In this document: piece after piece, positions 34,707 to 46,458 of the stretch
Layout of the letters: each line of letters begins with the position of its first letter
Position numbering within the stretch: the stretch's first letter is position 1
From: Drosophila persimilis
Lineage: Eukaryota; Arthropoda; Insecta; Diptera; Drosophilidae
Assembly: GCF_003286085.1 (NCBI RefSeq)
Contig: NW_020825381.1
Coordinates: 82,014-146,013, forward strand
Reading direction: 5' to 3'
DNA: 64,000 nt
Translations under genes and position numbers: made by a program
The notes under the pieces: model-generated
Database searches by the model: none
Told to the model about the DNA's origin: nothing
Seen by the model: the letters and a program-made list of their open reading frames with translations, nothing else

Positions 34707-37700
34707 TCAAACCATTGGCAGAAGCGCCAATTTGTGTATCGGCCTCCTGAACGTGGCTCCGCTGCTCGTCCTTAGCTCGACCACTCTGACCCTTCCGTCC
34801 TGCCCGGCGGTTGTTCCGACCACCCTTCCTAGGAGCCACTGTTGAGGGGGCAGGTTGTCCTCGGCGACGATTACTAGGTCGCCTTCCTTTATGTTTGGCT
34901 CCTCCTGGTGCCACTTGCATCTGATTTGTAATCCCAGCACATACTCCCGGGACCATCGCTGCCAGAACATTTGCCTGGCTGACGAGACAAGCCGCCATCG
35001 CTTTAAGCAGCTCAGACCCTCCTGGTCCGGGGTCCTGGGTGCTGGGGGTGCGATGAGCGGCCCGCCTGTCAGCAGGTGCCCGGGAGTCAGCGCGTCTCCG
35101 TCGCTTGGGTCTGGGCTTAGGGGTCCTAGCGGGCGCGAGTTGAGTACCGCCTCGATCCCGACCAGCACGGTCTCCAGCTCCTCTGCGGTGAGGAGAGCGC
35201 TTCCGATGGCGCGTAGGAGTAGGCCCTTGGCAGACTTCACACCGGCCTCCCAAAGTCCGCCCATGTGCGGTGCTCGAGGCGGTATGAAGGCAAACTCGCA
35301 CCCGCTTCTTGACGCAAATTCGCGTATCGCGTCCGCTTCCGCCTCCATCTTCCTCCGCAGTTCGCTGAAGTGGCGACTTGCTCCGACGAAATTTGTCGCG
35401 TTGTCGCAGTTCACGCGTTGCGGACATCCTCGACGACCGACGAACCTTTGGAATGCCAACAAGAAGGAATTAGTCGTCAAATCGGAGACAATTTCTAAAT
35501 GAACCGCCTTGGACGCAAAACAGACAAATAACGCTATGTAGGACTTATAAGGGGGCCTTCCACGAATTTTCAGAGTCGTATAGACTGGGCCACAAAAATC
35601 AACGCCACATACTGAAAATGGGCGGAGAGCACGGAGCCGGTCTGCGGGTAAGTTGCCCATCATTTGGGTCTGGAGTAGCGGCTTGCATTTAAAGCAACGA
35701 ATACACGACCTAACTGTCGCCCTGCAGACCGCCTGAGCATTCACTATCCAAATGCGCTGTCTAAGGATACTCACGAGTGCTCGTGGGCCGGCATGAAAAT
35801 TCGTTTGATGCAGATAGCGAACGTATGTCTGCACAAACTGCGAGCGTTTTGTCAATAACAAAGGAAACTTGGCATTATATGACATAGGAGCGTTAACTAG
35901 TCGCCCCCCAACTCGCAACAACGAAAAAGAGCACCATGTCCCAGCCTCTTCATGGATGAAGGGATTCAAGCGCTGAAGACTGGGGCCTAACTTGGTGCCT
36001 TTACGAACCCTTTCAATATCTTCTTGAGACTCATTTTTCTGTGTTATTTCGACTATTTTTAGAAACGCCTCGTCGTATTCTACGGATGACGGAATTTTTC
36101 CAAAGTTGAGACTTTTGTCTTTGCATTTTCGGATGAAGCGGAACACGAAAACGAACACTCTTAGCAGTTTGAGGTTTGACGAGTATCCCTCGATTACATC
36201 CACTAAGTAATTTGGCTTGGCCGCGACGGTCAGTCCGACCGATTTCTTCCGACTTTCCATCTGTATCTCTTCTTCGGAAAGCTCGAAGTGTGGATTTCTG
36301 GGCCAGCTCTCTTCTTCAAACTTTAAGAACTCTGGTCCACCAAACCAGATCGACTGCACGATTTCCTCTACGTCACAACCTCTCGAAACTATGTCTGCTG
36401 GGTTCTGTTTTGTTGGCACATGCCGCCACGTAGCTTCACTTGACCACTCTTGAATCTCCGCTACTCGGTTCGCAACGAATGTTGACAACGACGAAGGGTG
36501 GGATCTGATCCAATGAAGAGTAACTTCTGAATCTGACCAGAATATCATTTTATCAATTGGAACCTTGAGCAGTGATTTGATTCGGTGACAAAGGTCTGCT
36601 AGAAGGTGAGCGGCACATAACTCAAGCCTTGGGAGCGTTTTCGTCTTGAGTGGCGCTACTTTCTACTTTGCAGTCAACAAGGAGACCTTGAAACCTTCTG
36701 CAGTCTTTCTACGGATATAGACGCAGGCTCCATAAGCTCTCATGGATGCGTCGGCAAAGGCATGTACTTGAATCGGTGACATGGGATCAGTATGCACAAA
36801 TCTTCTCCAACTGACCCAAGGATTCTTTTAATAAGTTCCATGCTGTTTCCAAGTTCATTGGAATTGACTCATCCCAATCTAGCTTGTTGAGCCAAAGCTC
36901 CTGCAGTAGGATCTTTCCCTTAATTACTAAAGGACTTAACAAGCCAAGGGGGTCAAACAGCTTTGATGTCACCGATAAGATGTTCCGTTTTTTCGCTCGG
37001 AGACCCATAACTGACGTGTCAATTTGGAACTTAAAGACGTCTTCGTGTGGCAGCCACGATATTCCTAACGCCTTAGTTGACTCTGAGTCCGAGATCGTTA
37101 TCGGTTTAACTGTGCTCTCGGATGCGGTGACCTCAGGTGAGTTCGAAAACCATTTAGTCAATTCAAACCCAGCGGTTTGAAGAACCTGAGCCACATCAGA
37201 CTTAATTGTCTTTAACTCCTCTACGCAACCAGCACCAGTCAACATGTCATCGACATAGAAGTCGGAGTCGATAACTTCAGCAGCTTTAGGGTAATGAGAG
37301 TTTTGCAGACTCACTCAACCTCTTCAAACACCGAATTGCCAAAAATGGGGCTGGTCCAGTCCCATATGTTACGGTGTTGAGCTGGTATATTCTCAAGGAC
37401 TCAGACGGGTCTCTTCTCCACACTATGAGCTGGAATTGTCTATCCGCATCAGCGACCCAGACTTGGCGATACATCTTCTTAACATCGGCTGTCAAGGCGT
37501 ACCTGTGTAGTCTGAATCGGAGCAATGTCGAATACAGCTCATCCTGTATCGTAGGACCGACCATCAATATGTCGTTCAAGGCCACCTGAGAGGACGTTTT
37601 ACAAGACGCATCGAAAACGACGCGGAGCTTGGTCGACGTGCTTTGAGGCCTCAACACACACTGATGTGGAATGAAATAATGTGGAGTTTTGGGGATTGTG

Positions 37701-39025
37701 TTGTCTGTGGTAGACATGTGACCCAAGGAGAGGTACTCTTCCATGAACTCCAAGTACATTTTCTGCAACTCGGGGTCACGAGACAATCTTTTTTCAAGCG
37801 ATAAAAACCGCCGTTTAGCCACTTCAAAGGAGTTGCCTAAGATACTGGGATCTGATTTGAACGGCAGTCTTACTTCAAACCGACCTGAAGGCACGACCTG
37901 AGTAGTCCTTCTATAATGCTTTTCACATAACTTGTGTTCAGGAGATAAAGACTTTTTAGAAGACGGCAATTCTTCCAGTGACCAAAACTTTTGTAATGTA
38001 TTGTCGATGTGGATCACTGACTCTTCTCGACAACTCAAACAATTCCTAGCTTCTTGGGTGGCAGTCACCTTTGGAGTGTATCTGCCCGACACAATCCAGC
38101 CGAGAAGCGTTTTCTGAAGAGTTGGATAGTCAGGACCTTGTCGAATCTGACCAACAGATAGAAGTTCGAAAAATGTTTCTGCACCTATCAACATATCTAT
38201 CTTCTGTGGCTTGAAGAAATATGGGTCTGCAAGTGGTAAGTTCTTCGGGATTTTCCAGTCACTCACGTTAAGTGTCTGATCAGGTTGATACCCCGAAATG
38301 GACCTTAGAATCCAGAAATCAACCGAAAACTCACTACCAGTAATTCGCGACTTCACCACCGTGTGTATCTTTTTCTTGACTTGTGAATTGGATTCACCAA
38401 TACCAAGCAAGTTGATACACGACTCCTCCCTACGGATCTGTAAGCGCTGTGCTAAGTCCTCAGTTATAAAATTGGTTTGAGACCCCGAGTCAAGCAGAGC
38501 TCGGGCCAAAACATGTTCACCATTATTTGTTCGGACGCTTACGATCGACGTAGCCAGAATAACTCTATCCATAGCTGTCGCATGGAGAGCATGCGAAGTG
38601 GAAGGTTGATTCTGATTGGGAGGAGGAGAAGAATTCTCTGGGGGTGATGGTAACGCTAGACTTTTATTCGCCACTGTGTACCTATGCAATAAGGTATGGT
38701 GTGAGCAGCCACACACTCGACACTTCTTACCTTTGCATCGTACTACAGAGTGGCCTGGCTGCAGACAATTGATGCACAAGGATGCAGTTTTTGCGAATTC
38801 GAACCTTTGCATTACTGCTAGCCGACCAAATGGACTGCACTCTGTCAACAAATGGCCTTTCGCATTGCAGTAGCTGCATTGTTGATTTTTAGTATTCGCG
38901 GTGGAACACGCGAATGAGCTCCGATTATGCGGCTTGCTTGGCACAGCTTTCTGCTCCTGCTTTGGTTTGTCCGAATTTTCGGTTAAGCAACCTTTCACAG
39001 TCCGTCCAAAGTGGCAGTTTGTCAT
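34707..39025 (-). pseudogene. BEL/Pao pol: zinc knuckles, protease, RT, RNase H, integrase (frameshifted)
   Basis: Three long ORFs in different frames: 39025-37286, 37314-36787 and 36548-34707. The first holds zinc knuckles (CSYCNAKGHLLTEC; CINCLQPGHSVVRC; CRVCGCSHHTLLH), the protease (LLDSGSQTNFI, about 38490) and RT fingers (HQCVLRPQSTSTKLRVVFD, about 37640). The second holds the YVDD box (about 37250). RNase H includes LPRLELCAAHLL near 36620 and a stop near 36662. Integrase keeps Asp in CGVDFCGPV, Asp in NCDNATNFVG and Glu in PHMGGLWEAGVK, so its catalytic triad is complete. Frameshifts lie near 37300 and 36700. Apart from these it is well preserved, in line with its young LTRs. Confidence 0.88.
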
Positions 39026-39847
39026 AATCGAGCTGTTCTTCCCATTTCTCTTTGGTCACCGGATCGACTCTGCTCAAGACGAGATGAATAATCATCGCAT
39101 TCGAGATCTTTTTATCATCGCCTATCGACAACAACGAACCATATATGGATGAGGCGGTATCGATAAGGTTCCTTAAGGACGATGCTGATTGCTGGGTCAT
39201 TTTGGGAAGTTAAATAGGGCATCAATGTGATTTTTAAAGATCAGACAATCATTATCGTAGACCCGTTTTAAGCTAGCCATTGCTTTCTCGTAGTTGGTCT
39301 CGGTTACTTGGAAAGCCATAACTGTTCCCAACGCTTCACCGGAGAGACACGAAAGCAAATGGTTGAACTTTTCGATAATTGGAATGCTTTGGTCATTATG
39401 AACTAGAGTCTCAAATAAACCTATGAAGTTTTTAAAGTCCGAAAAGTTGCCGCTGAACTGCGGCAGAGCTAACTTCGGAAGGCGAGCACGAGTTGGGCCA
39501 CCATAAGCTGGTACTGCCGGTATTGTCTCATCAGCTGTCTTTAATGCGCAAATGAGAGACATTAATTTTGCCTTTGTGACAATTGAGAGTTCTTCCAACT
39601 CGACTCCAAATTCATCGTCATTGTCTATATCTTCAATCTTCTCTTGAAGTTCGCGTGCCGTGTCAATGCTACGCATCAGCGTTTCGAGTCTGCACTCGAG
39701 CTCCGTCAATACAAGCGGAATATCCCCCGCTTCTAAACGGTCCGCTAATAAACGAATGCCTTTGACACGGCAACTGCGCTTTTTCTTCAGCTCTTCAAGG
39801 ACGATATTGTTGGCTTTTGAGGTCATATTGATTCTCAATACAAGCAA
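38925..39847 (-). pseudogene. BEL/Pao gag
   Basis: Minus-strand ORF from 39847, with MTSKANNI at 39826 as the more likely start. The capsid motif LALPQFSGNFSDFKNFIGLF is at about 39470-39410. The frame ends at 39197 (CCAAAATGA) and continues in the -1 frame from 39200 (MTQQSASSL...) to about 38925. It then returns to the first frame for the zinc knuckles in pol. BEL/Pao elements normally have one gag-pol frame. Two compensating single-base changes are the simplest reading; a -1 slip at A-AAA is an alternative. Confidence 0.8.
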
Positions 39848-40283
39848 CTGAAGGCGAAAGATCGTTTCTAATAATCGTATTTAATGCCGAGGCACTCAAT
39901 GAAATAATGGGTAATTGTACCCAAACGAGGTGAAAAACCAATATACCCGAAAAATTTAGGGTAGGGCGTCGCTTGGCTGGCGCGTACACGAAAACCACAC
40001 AAGAATACCAACGAACTGCACTGGTGACAAGCGAAAACGAAAAATTTCACCGCTGCAGTTCTGAAGAATTAATGTTGTGTATGCGTATGCACCGACAACG
40101 ATCGACGCTAAATTGATTTGCGAGGCACGACTTTGTCTTAATTGATAGTTGGATCCTACTGACACCAAACGAATATACCCGACGAAAACAGGGTAGCGCG
40201 TCACTTGGTGTTTGGTTTGGATCAAGCGCGCCAAACAAAAGAACAACGATAAGCAACGGTGAAGAGCGAAAGCGAGACGAAAC
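39848..40283 (-). other. BEL/Pao leader, gag-proximal part
   Basis: Non-coding leader between gag and the DINE insertion. A block reading AATATACCCGA...AGGGTAG.GCGTC occurs twice (about 39937-39975 and 40172-40205), an old imperfect direct repeat. The leader continues at 41387, on the other side of the DINE. Confidence 0.65.
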
Positions 40284-41386
40284 GAGGGGGAACGTTGTGA
40301 GTTGCTGCGGACACCGCAACTCTACAGTTATACCCGATACTAAGTCAGTATGGCTCTCCTCCGGCAGACGCCGCTAATATTAAACGACACGACAAAGAGT
40401 GCGTGCGAGAGAGACAGAAAATCAGTCTGAGCGTGACGTCGGGCGCTGCGTAGCCACTAAAAATTGATTTCTTGCTTTTGGCTACAAAAATGATCCGATC
40501 TGATCCAGATTCGGCAACCGGATAGATATGGTCATTGTCTATGATTCTGCGTTTTTAGTTTACTCGATTTTGCAATATTGTGGATGCAACAGATTTTCGT
40601 CCTTTGTGTGGGCGGAAGGGGGTGGGGCGAAATTTTGAGATATACGTTTTATAGTGAGATCTAACAGGAGTGCGGATATTAAATTTGGTTACTCTAGCCT
40701 TAATAGTCTCTGAGATTTATGAATATCCCCAGATCTGCATCCTTTGCGGGGGCGGAAGGGGGTGTGGCGAAATTTTGAAACAAACTCGTCTCGGTCCGAT
40801 ATATTAGGAGTGTGGATACCAAATTTGGTTGCTATAGCTTTTATAGTCTCTGAGATCTAGGCGCTAATGTTTTACTCTAAGCAAAGCCGCCTATGCTACG
40901 TGTGTGTTAGAGAGAGACAGGGCGAGAAAAAATGAAATTGTTTTCTTGATGCTGGCTATAATAATAATACGATCCAATTCAGATTCCGCAGTCTAAAAGA
41001 TATCGTCATTCTCTACGATTCTGCGTTTTTGGTTATATCGTATCTTTAAAAATGTGGATGCCACAGATTTTCGTGCTTTGTGGGGGCGGAAGTGGGCGGG
41101 GCGAAGTTTTGAAATATTTTTGTAGCAGTGACATATCACAGAAGTCTGGATCCAAAGCATCGTTGCTCTAGCTCTTATAGTCTCTGAGCACTAGGCGCTG
41201 AAGGGGACGGACGGACGGACGGACGGACGGACAGACAGACAGGGCTCAATCGACTCGGCTATTGATGCTGATCAAGAATATATATACTTTATGGGGTCGG
41301 AAACGATTCCTTCTGGACGTTACACACATACACTTTTACCACAAATCTAATATACCCCAATACTCATTTTGAGTATCGGGTATAAA
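40284..41386 (-). mobile_element. DINE element inserted in the BEL/Pao leader
   Basis: Full-length minus-strand copy from CGAGGGGGAACGTTGTGAG (3' end) to GAGTATCGGGTATAAAA (5' end). It belongs to the same subtype as the copies at 13347 and 19229 (CTAGGCGCTAATGTTTTACTC) and differs from the array subtype. The (GGAC)n microsatellite is at 41200-41237. Confidence 0.9.
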
Positions 41387-41580
41387 AATTCACCGCTGCA
41401 GCTGCGTATTGGTATGCGTGCTTGGCCAACGACCCAACTATACATATATTTGACACAACGAAAACGAGAAAGGGGAAAGGGGCGACAGCGATTGCAGTTA
41501 AAATGAGTTATATGTGTAGTTATTGCGTCCAAGAGGGTTAGATGTACATATGTATATATGTATTAATATATATGCTCAAG
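41387..41580 (-). other. BEL/Pao leader segment, first of two copies
   Basis: 194 bp starting ATTCACCGCTGCAGCTGCG and ending TTAATATATATGCTCAA. The identical segment occurs at 45514-45705, where it continues into the rest of the leader. Here it breaks at GCTCAA|GGTGGATC and joins gypsy gag. Confidence 0.85.
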
Positions 41581-42771
41581 GTGGATCAACTAACTTTAGA
41601 TTTTGAAAAACTAAAAATGATTAACTCACAAACAAGGACCGATCTCACTGCAGATCTGGTCAAACAATTGATAGCACTTCAAATTTCACAAGTACAGGAG
41701 CAAATTGTAAATTTAAAACAACAAATAGAAACTAAATCCGATCAGGTATCAGATTATCAGGCAGAAACAATAGACGAGACAATAAAAGATGACACCACAT
41801 TAAAGGTAATAGAATCCCTACCAATTTTCAATGGTGGATTAAACCAATACGTAGGATGGAGGGAAGCTGCAGAAACTGCAGTTAAGTTATATAAGAAAGG
41901 AAGTAAGCAATATTATATTGCCTTAACAATTTTGAGAAACAAAATAACAGGACCAGCACATGACGCACTGACCAACCACGGGACAGTTTTAAATTTTGAT
42001 GCCATACTTTCACGACTTGACTTTGTTTACAGTGACAAGAGACCAGTTTACATAATAGAACAGGAGTTAAGCGTTCTCCGACAAGAAAACAAGAAAACTA
42101 CCTTGTTAATAAATAAGACAATAATGACTCACGGAAAGGACAGTGAAATCACGAAAGAATCAAATAAGAAAATTAGAGACAATGCCTTACGCATTTTTGT
42201 CACTGGCCTAAACGGCGGCATTGCAGAAACCCTATTTTCATTGAATCCCCCAGATTTACCGAATGCCTTGGCAAAGGTACAGGAATTGCAATCAAATAAC
42301 ATTCGGGCCCAATTTGCCTACCAATTCAGTGGCCCCAGAAATTCAGGGAATAATAATTACAATACCTTAAGATTCAACCAACGACAACCAAGGACTAATA
42401 GTTCACCATTCGACCAAAAAAGGGATTTTCAGAGGAATAACATGTCATGGGGACAACCCTATTTCTTGGGTAGTAGACAACAAAATCAGGCCCCAGAACC
42501 AATGGATGTAGACGAATCGATAAAAATCCAGAACCGACAGAACAGCAATCAATTCAGTGGAAATAACTATAATAATAATAATAGAAATTATCGGGAGAAT
42601 ACCAATGGTTATTATAGGAGAAATAATAACAATTATAACCAGGCTCAGCATTTTAGGGCAAACGTAGTACCGAATAATCAGTCTAACGCAAATCTAGCGC
42701 AGAAACGAAAACCAAATGAAACGTCGGAACAACCGGCCAAAAGATCAGCCGACCATTCCTACGTTTATTAA
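41581..42771 (+). pseudogene. Gypsy-type gag (17.6/297-like), inverted copy
   Basis: Open for about 400 codons. An N-terminal coiled-coil-like region (LKQQIETKSDQV) is followed by the capsid motif ESLPIFNGGLNQYVGWREAA at about 41812-41870. Then come RNKITGPAHDALTNHGTVLN and RLDFVYSDKRPVYIIEQEL, the signature of gag in the 17.6/297/tom group of gypsy elements. The tail is Asn- and Arg-rich with no zinc knuckle, also usual for that group, and ends SYVY at 42768. Upstream the reading enters BEL leader, so the native start is gone. Pol is absent. It is nearly identical to the minus-strand copy at 50577-51767 (one visible change: AETLF versus AEILF). Confidence 0.8.
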
Positions 42772-44386
42772 GCGAAGGCCGAACCCATCGGGTGACTGAA
42801 ATTATACCCCAACTGCCGGCCAACAGAAAATTAAAGTTCCCTTTTATACCCTATACTCAAAATGAGTATTGGGGTATATTAGATTTGTGGTGAAAGTGGA
42901 TGTGTGTAACGTCCAGAACGTCTACGTCCAGAACGTAGATGCAGGATCTCCTCTCCGTAAGTGTAGTATCGATGCAGGGTCTTCTCCCCGTAAGCGCAGC
43001 GTCGATGCAGGAGCTTCCCCGTGTCACTGATAGCGTTGGCGTGGATCTGGGCCGCCACGTGTTTTACTTTTTCCAAGCCACTCGAATTTTTCCGCGAACA
43101 CGACTCCTACGACTTTTGTCTCTCTTTTCGCTGCTGGCGCGTCGTTACTCGGTTTTGGTTTTCCGCGTTTCTCTTCCGCCGTTGCTGCTGTGGGCTTACC
43201 GTTTCGGCGCTTCAACGCTGGCGGCTTATCTTTTCGGCGCTTCTCGTCTCCGGCCGTCGCTGAATTGATGCTGTTGGCTACCGTTTCGGCTCTTGGTGTA
43301 TTCCTCTCTCTCTTTGGCTTCCGCTGCTTTGTTGTCGTTGGGTTTTGCTTCTTGGTGTATTCCTCACCGTCTTTGGCTGCTGCTGCGTCGTTGTAGTTGG
43401 GTTTCTGCTTTCTCGGTGTATTCCTCGCTGTTGCTGCGTCGATGCCGTTGGTTTTCGGTCCTTGGTGTATTCCTCTCTCGTTTTGGCTGCTGCTGCGTCG
43501 TTGTTGTTGGGTTTTGGTTCTCGGTGTTTCCCTCGCCATCCCTTGGCAGTTGTTGCGTCGTTGTTGTTGGGTTTGGTTCTGAAAAGCCAGTGGCGTCCGC
43601 CGTGATCGCGATGTGGGTGGAGCGTACGCTCCCTCACAGCGCCTATATGAGGCCTTCCAATCAAAGAACCGGCATAATATAGTGGCCACGGGCCGTGCCA
43701 CCCACTTCCCATATGGTGGACGCAGGACTCTATCTGCAATAGATTTTGGCATAACGAGCGGCTTACAAAACGGGGAAGCCGTGATCTCAAAAACGACAGA
43801 GTTAACGTCTGACCATTTAGCAATTAAAATTGCATTAACCACTAGACGCCATGAACAAATAATAAACCCACCCATGCCACTAATGCCTAGAGGTGCTGAC
43901 GTAAAGAAATTCCAAAATCATCTAAACCAAAATATACACTTAAATACAGAAATAAAATCTGGCTTGGACATTGATGATGCGGTGGCCATAATCACCAGGA
44001 ATATATATGACGCAGCTGCCATGGCAACGGAACAAACATCAAAACCAAAAGACAAGCGATTCCAATGTTGGACACTATAACTTGACAAAGTGACTATGCA
44101 AATGCTTGACAAAAAGAAAGAGGCGAGACGAGTATATCTAATACTAAGGACAACTGAAGCAAAGAGACACTACAATATGCTCACAAACAAGCTGAGAAAG
44201 GCGATCAAAAACTGTAAGGAGAACCAATTCAATAGACAGCTAGAGGCAATAAGCGTAATAAAGCAAATATACCCAACAATGGAAAAGGCTGAAGCTTTCA
44301 AAAAACATCTAGAAGAGCGCCATAGGATACCGCAAACGCATAACGAGGCAGAAAATAATCCAATAATAGACGAACTGCAGAAGCAA
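42772..44386 (-). repeat. Inverted array segment (gag flank, DINE end, 60-bp repeats, LINE)
   Basis: Read on the minus strand this is the same order as U6: LINE fragment (44386-43620, plus-strand sense here, two ORFs at 43613-44080 and 44090-44404), 60-bp repeat block (43615-42925), DINE end (42844-42924) and gag 3' flank (42772-42843). It has the roughly 150-bp deletion in the repeat-block flank (near 43112) and lacks the LINE 57-bp deletion, both as in U5/U6. The LINE ORF is broken by a TAA at 44078-44080. Confidence 0.85.
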
Positions 44387-45513
44387 CGAGGGGAAACGTT
44401 GTGAGTTGCTGCGGAGACCGCAACTCTACATTTATACCCGATACTTAGTCAGTATGGCTCTCCTCCGGCAGACGCCGCTAATTTTAAGCGACACTACAAA
44501 GAGTGCGTGCGAGAGAGACAGAAAATCAGTCTGAACGTGACGTCGGGCGCTGCGTAGCCACTGCAAATTGATTTCTTGCTTTTGGATACAAAAATGATCC
44601 GATCTGATTCAGATTCAGCAATCTGATAGATATGGTAATTTTCTTTAATTGTGTGTTTTTAGTTTTCTCGAATGTGCAATATTGTGGATGCAACAGACTT
44701 TCGTCCTTTGTGGCGGCGGAAGGGTTGGGGCGAAATTTCGAGATATACGTTTTATAGTGAGATCTAACAGGAGTGCGGATAATAAATTTGGTTACTCTAG
44801 CCTTAATAGTCTCTGAGATTTGTGGATACCCCAGATTTTCATCCTTTGCGGGGGCGGAAGGGGGTGTGCCGAAATTTGGACACGAAACGGTCAAGGTCCG
44901 ATATCACAGGAGTGTGGATACCAAATTTGATTGCTTTGGCTCTTATAGGTTCTGAGATCCTTGAACTCATATTTTGCAATTGGCAAAACCGACCATGAAA
45001 CCTGTGTGTTAGAGAGAGACAGAGCGAGAGAGAGTGAAATTGTTTCCGTGATTCTGGCTATAATAATTATACGATCTGGTTCAGATTTTGCACTCTAGAA
45101 GATATAGTCATCTACGATTCTGCGTTTTTAGTTTTCTCGTATCGTCGAAATTGTGGATGCCACAGATTTTCGCCCTTTGTGGGGGCGGAAGTGGGCGGGG
45201 CAAAGTTTTGAAATATTTTTGTAGCAGTGACATATCACAGAAGTCTGGATCCAAAACATCGTTGCTCTAGCTCTTATAGTCTTTGAGCATTAGGCGCTGA
45301 AGGGGACGGACAGACGGACAGACGGACGGACGGACAGACGGACAGACGGACAGACGGACAGACAGACATGGCTCAATCGACTCGGCTATTGATGCTGATC
45401 AAGAATATATATACTTTATGGGGTCGGAAACGATTCCTTCTGGACGTTACACACATACACTTTTACCACAAATCTAATATACCCCAATACTCATTTTGAG
45501 TATCGGGTATAAA
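44387..45513 (-). mobile_element. DINE element, mosaic copy
   Basis: Minus-strand full-length element. Its 3' part matches the U4 copy (TTTTAAGCGACACTACAAAG) and its middle matches U1/U5 (CGGCGGAAGGGTTGGGG). Its last 95 bp or so match the BEL-leader copy at 40284 (TTTATGGGGTCGGAAACG, ACATACACTTTTACC). The switch to the BEL-type sequence lies between about 45370 and 45418. The (GGAC)n tract is at 45303-45367. Confidence 0.85.
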
Positions 45514-46150
45514 AATTCACCGCTGCAGCTGCGTATTGGTATGCGTGCTTGGCCAACGACCCAACTATACATATATTTGACACAACGAAAACGAGAAAGG
45601 GGAAAGGGGCGACAGCGATTGCAGTTAAAATGAGTTATATGTGTAGTTATTGCGTCCAAGAGGGTTAGATGTACATATGTATATATGTATTAATATATAT
45701 GCTCAACTCTAACTACAGCATGCAATCGAGCTCTACTATGTCATACGTATGTGCCAAGAATTGAAAGCGAGGTGCAATTGTTTCAGCACAAGACAATAAT
45801 TGCGAGTTTTTTAATCTTTTCGTCTTCACTCGAGCTTTCAATTTTTTGCACAAATACCTCTTGGGAAGATAGGAAATTCCAGGTGCTGTACTCTCCTCTT
45901 GTATATATGTAGCTGCAGACAGGGTATTGCACGACCGACGCGGTGATTTTTAGTTTGGTTTGTTTGATTATTTGCACACACGTCGCGGTCAATTTGGCAA
46001 TTGGCTGCCGCACATATGCATGTACATGTATGTATGTATGTACAATAGATTTTGGCTATTTATCTTTTCTTCACTGTGTCACTGTCGCTTTTTGCCTTTC
46101 CACTTGAATTAATATGTACGTTTAAATTGCGAGTCCACCCGGGGGCGCCA
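45514..46150 (-). other. BEL/Pao leader, LTR-proximal part, with primer binding site at 46131-46150
   Basis: 45514-45705 repeats 41387-41580. 45706-46130 is unique leader with a (ATGT)n tract near 46020-46043. Directly next to the LTR, minus-strand TGGCGCCCCCGGGTGGACTC (46150-46131) is the primer binding site; the tRNA was not identified. No coding potential was recognised. Confidence 0.75.
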
Positions 46151-46458
46151 TGAAATTTTAGAATAGTTTTTCTAAATAACAATACCGAAATTTTGGGTGA
46201 CTGCAATTTTTTTTATTTTAATACGACGAAAGAAAAGGGGTGCGTGCGTTCGAATTCAGGGGTTTTTCTCGACTCCTTTTCATATATTCAAACAATTTCT
46301 TCTAAGCCTACCTTATCTACGGTGGCAAAGCGGGGCGAATTCGCCAAGAGCGAGAGAACGAGCTTTTATTGCGCTCCCGCTTTGCCCTAGTCTAACTTAC
46401 ACTAGACTTCATGAAATACTATCCTAATAACAATTATTATTATTCAAATGGCGCTACA
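46151..46458 (-). repeat. 5' LTR of the BEL/Pao element
   Basis: 308 bp, the same as 34372-34679 except for four substitutions seen by eye. It is followed by the target duplication GATTG and the continuation of array unit U5. Confidence 0.92.

Larger units (their letters stand above)
34372..46458 (-). mobile_element. BEL/Pao retrotransposon with both LTRs, invaded by other elements
   Basis: Two 308-bp LTRs (34372-34679 and 46151-46458) are flanked by the 5-bp target duplication GATTG (34367-34371 and 46459-46463). The sequences on either side join to re-form an array unit, so this is a genuine insertion into U5. Minus-strand order: LTR, primer site, leader, gag, pol, LTR. The LTRs differ at four positions by eye (about 1.3%), which indicates a young insertion. 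The leader holds a DINE and a 2.8-kb inverted array segment. Pol has several frameshifts. Confidence 0.92.

Noticed and set aside
34675..35427. Arg-rich minus ORF of 250 codons overlapping integrase
   Set aside because: It is out of frame with the integrase ORF 36548-34707, which has clear catalytic motifs.
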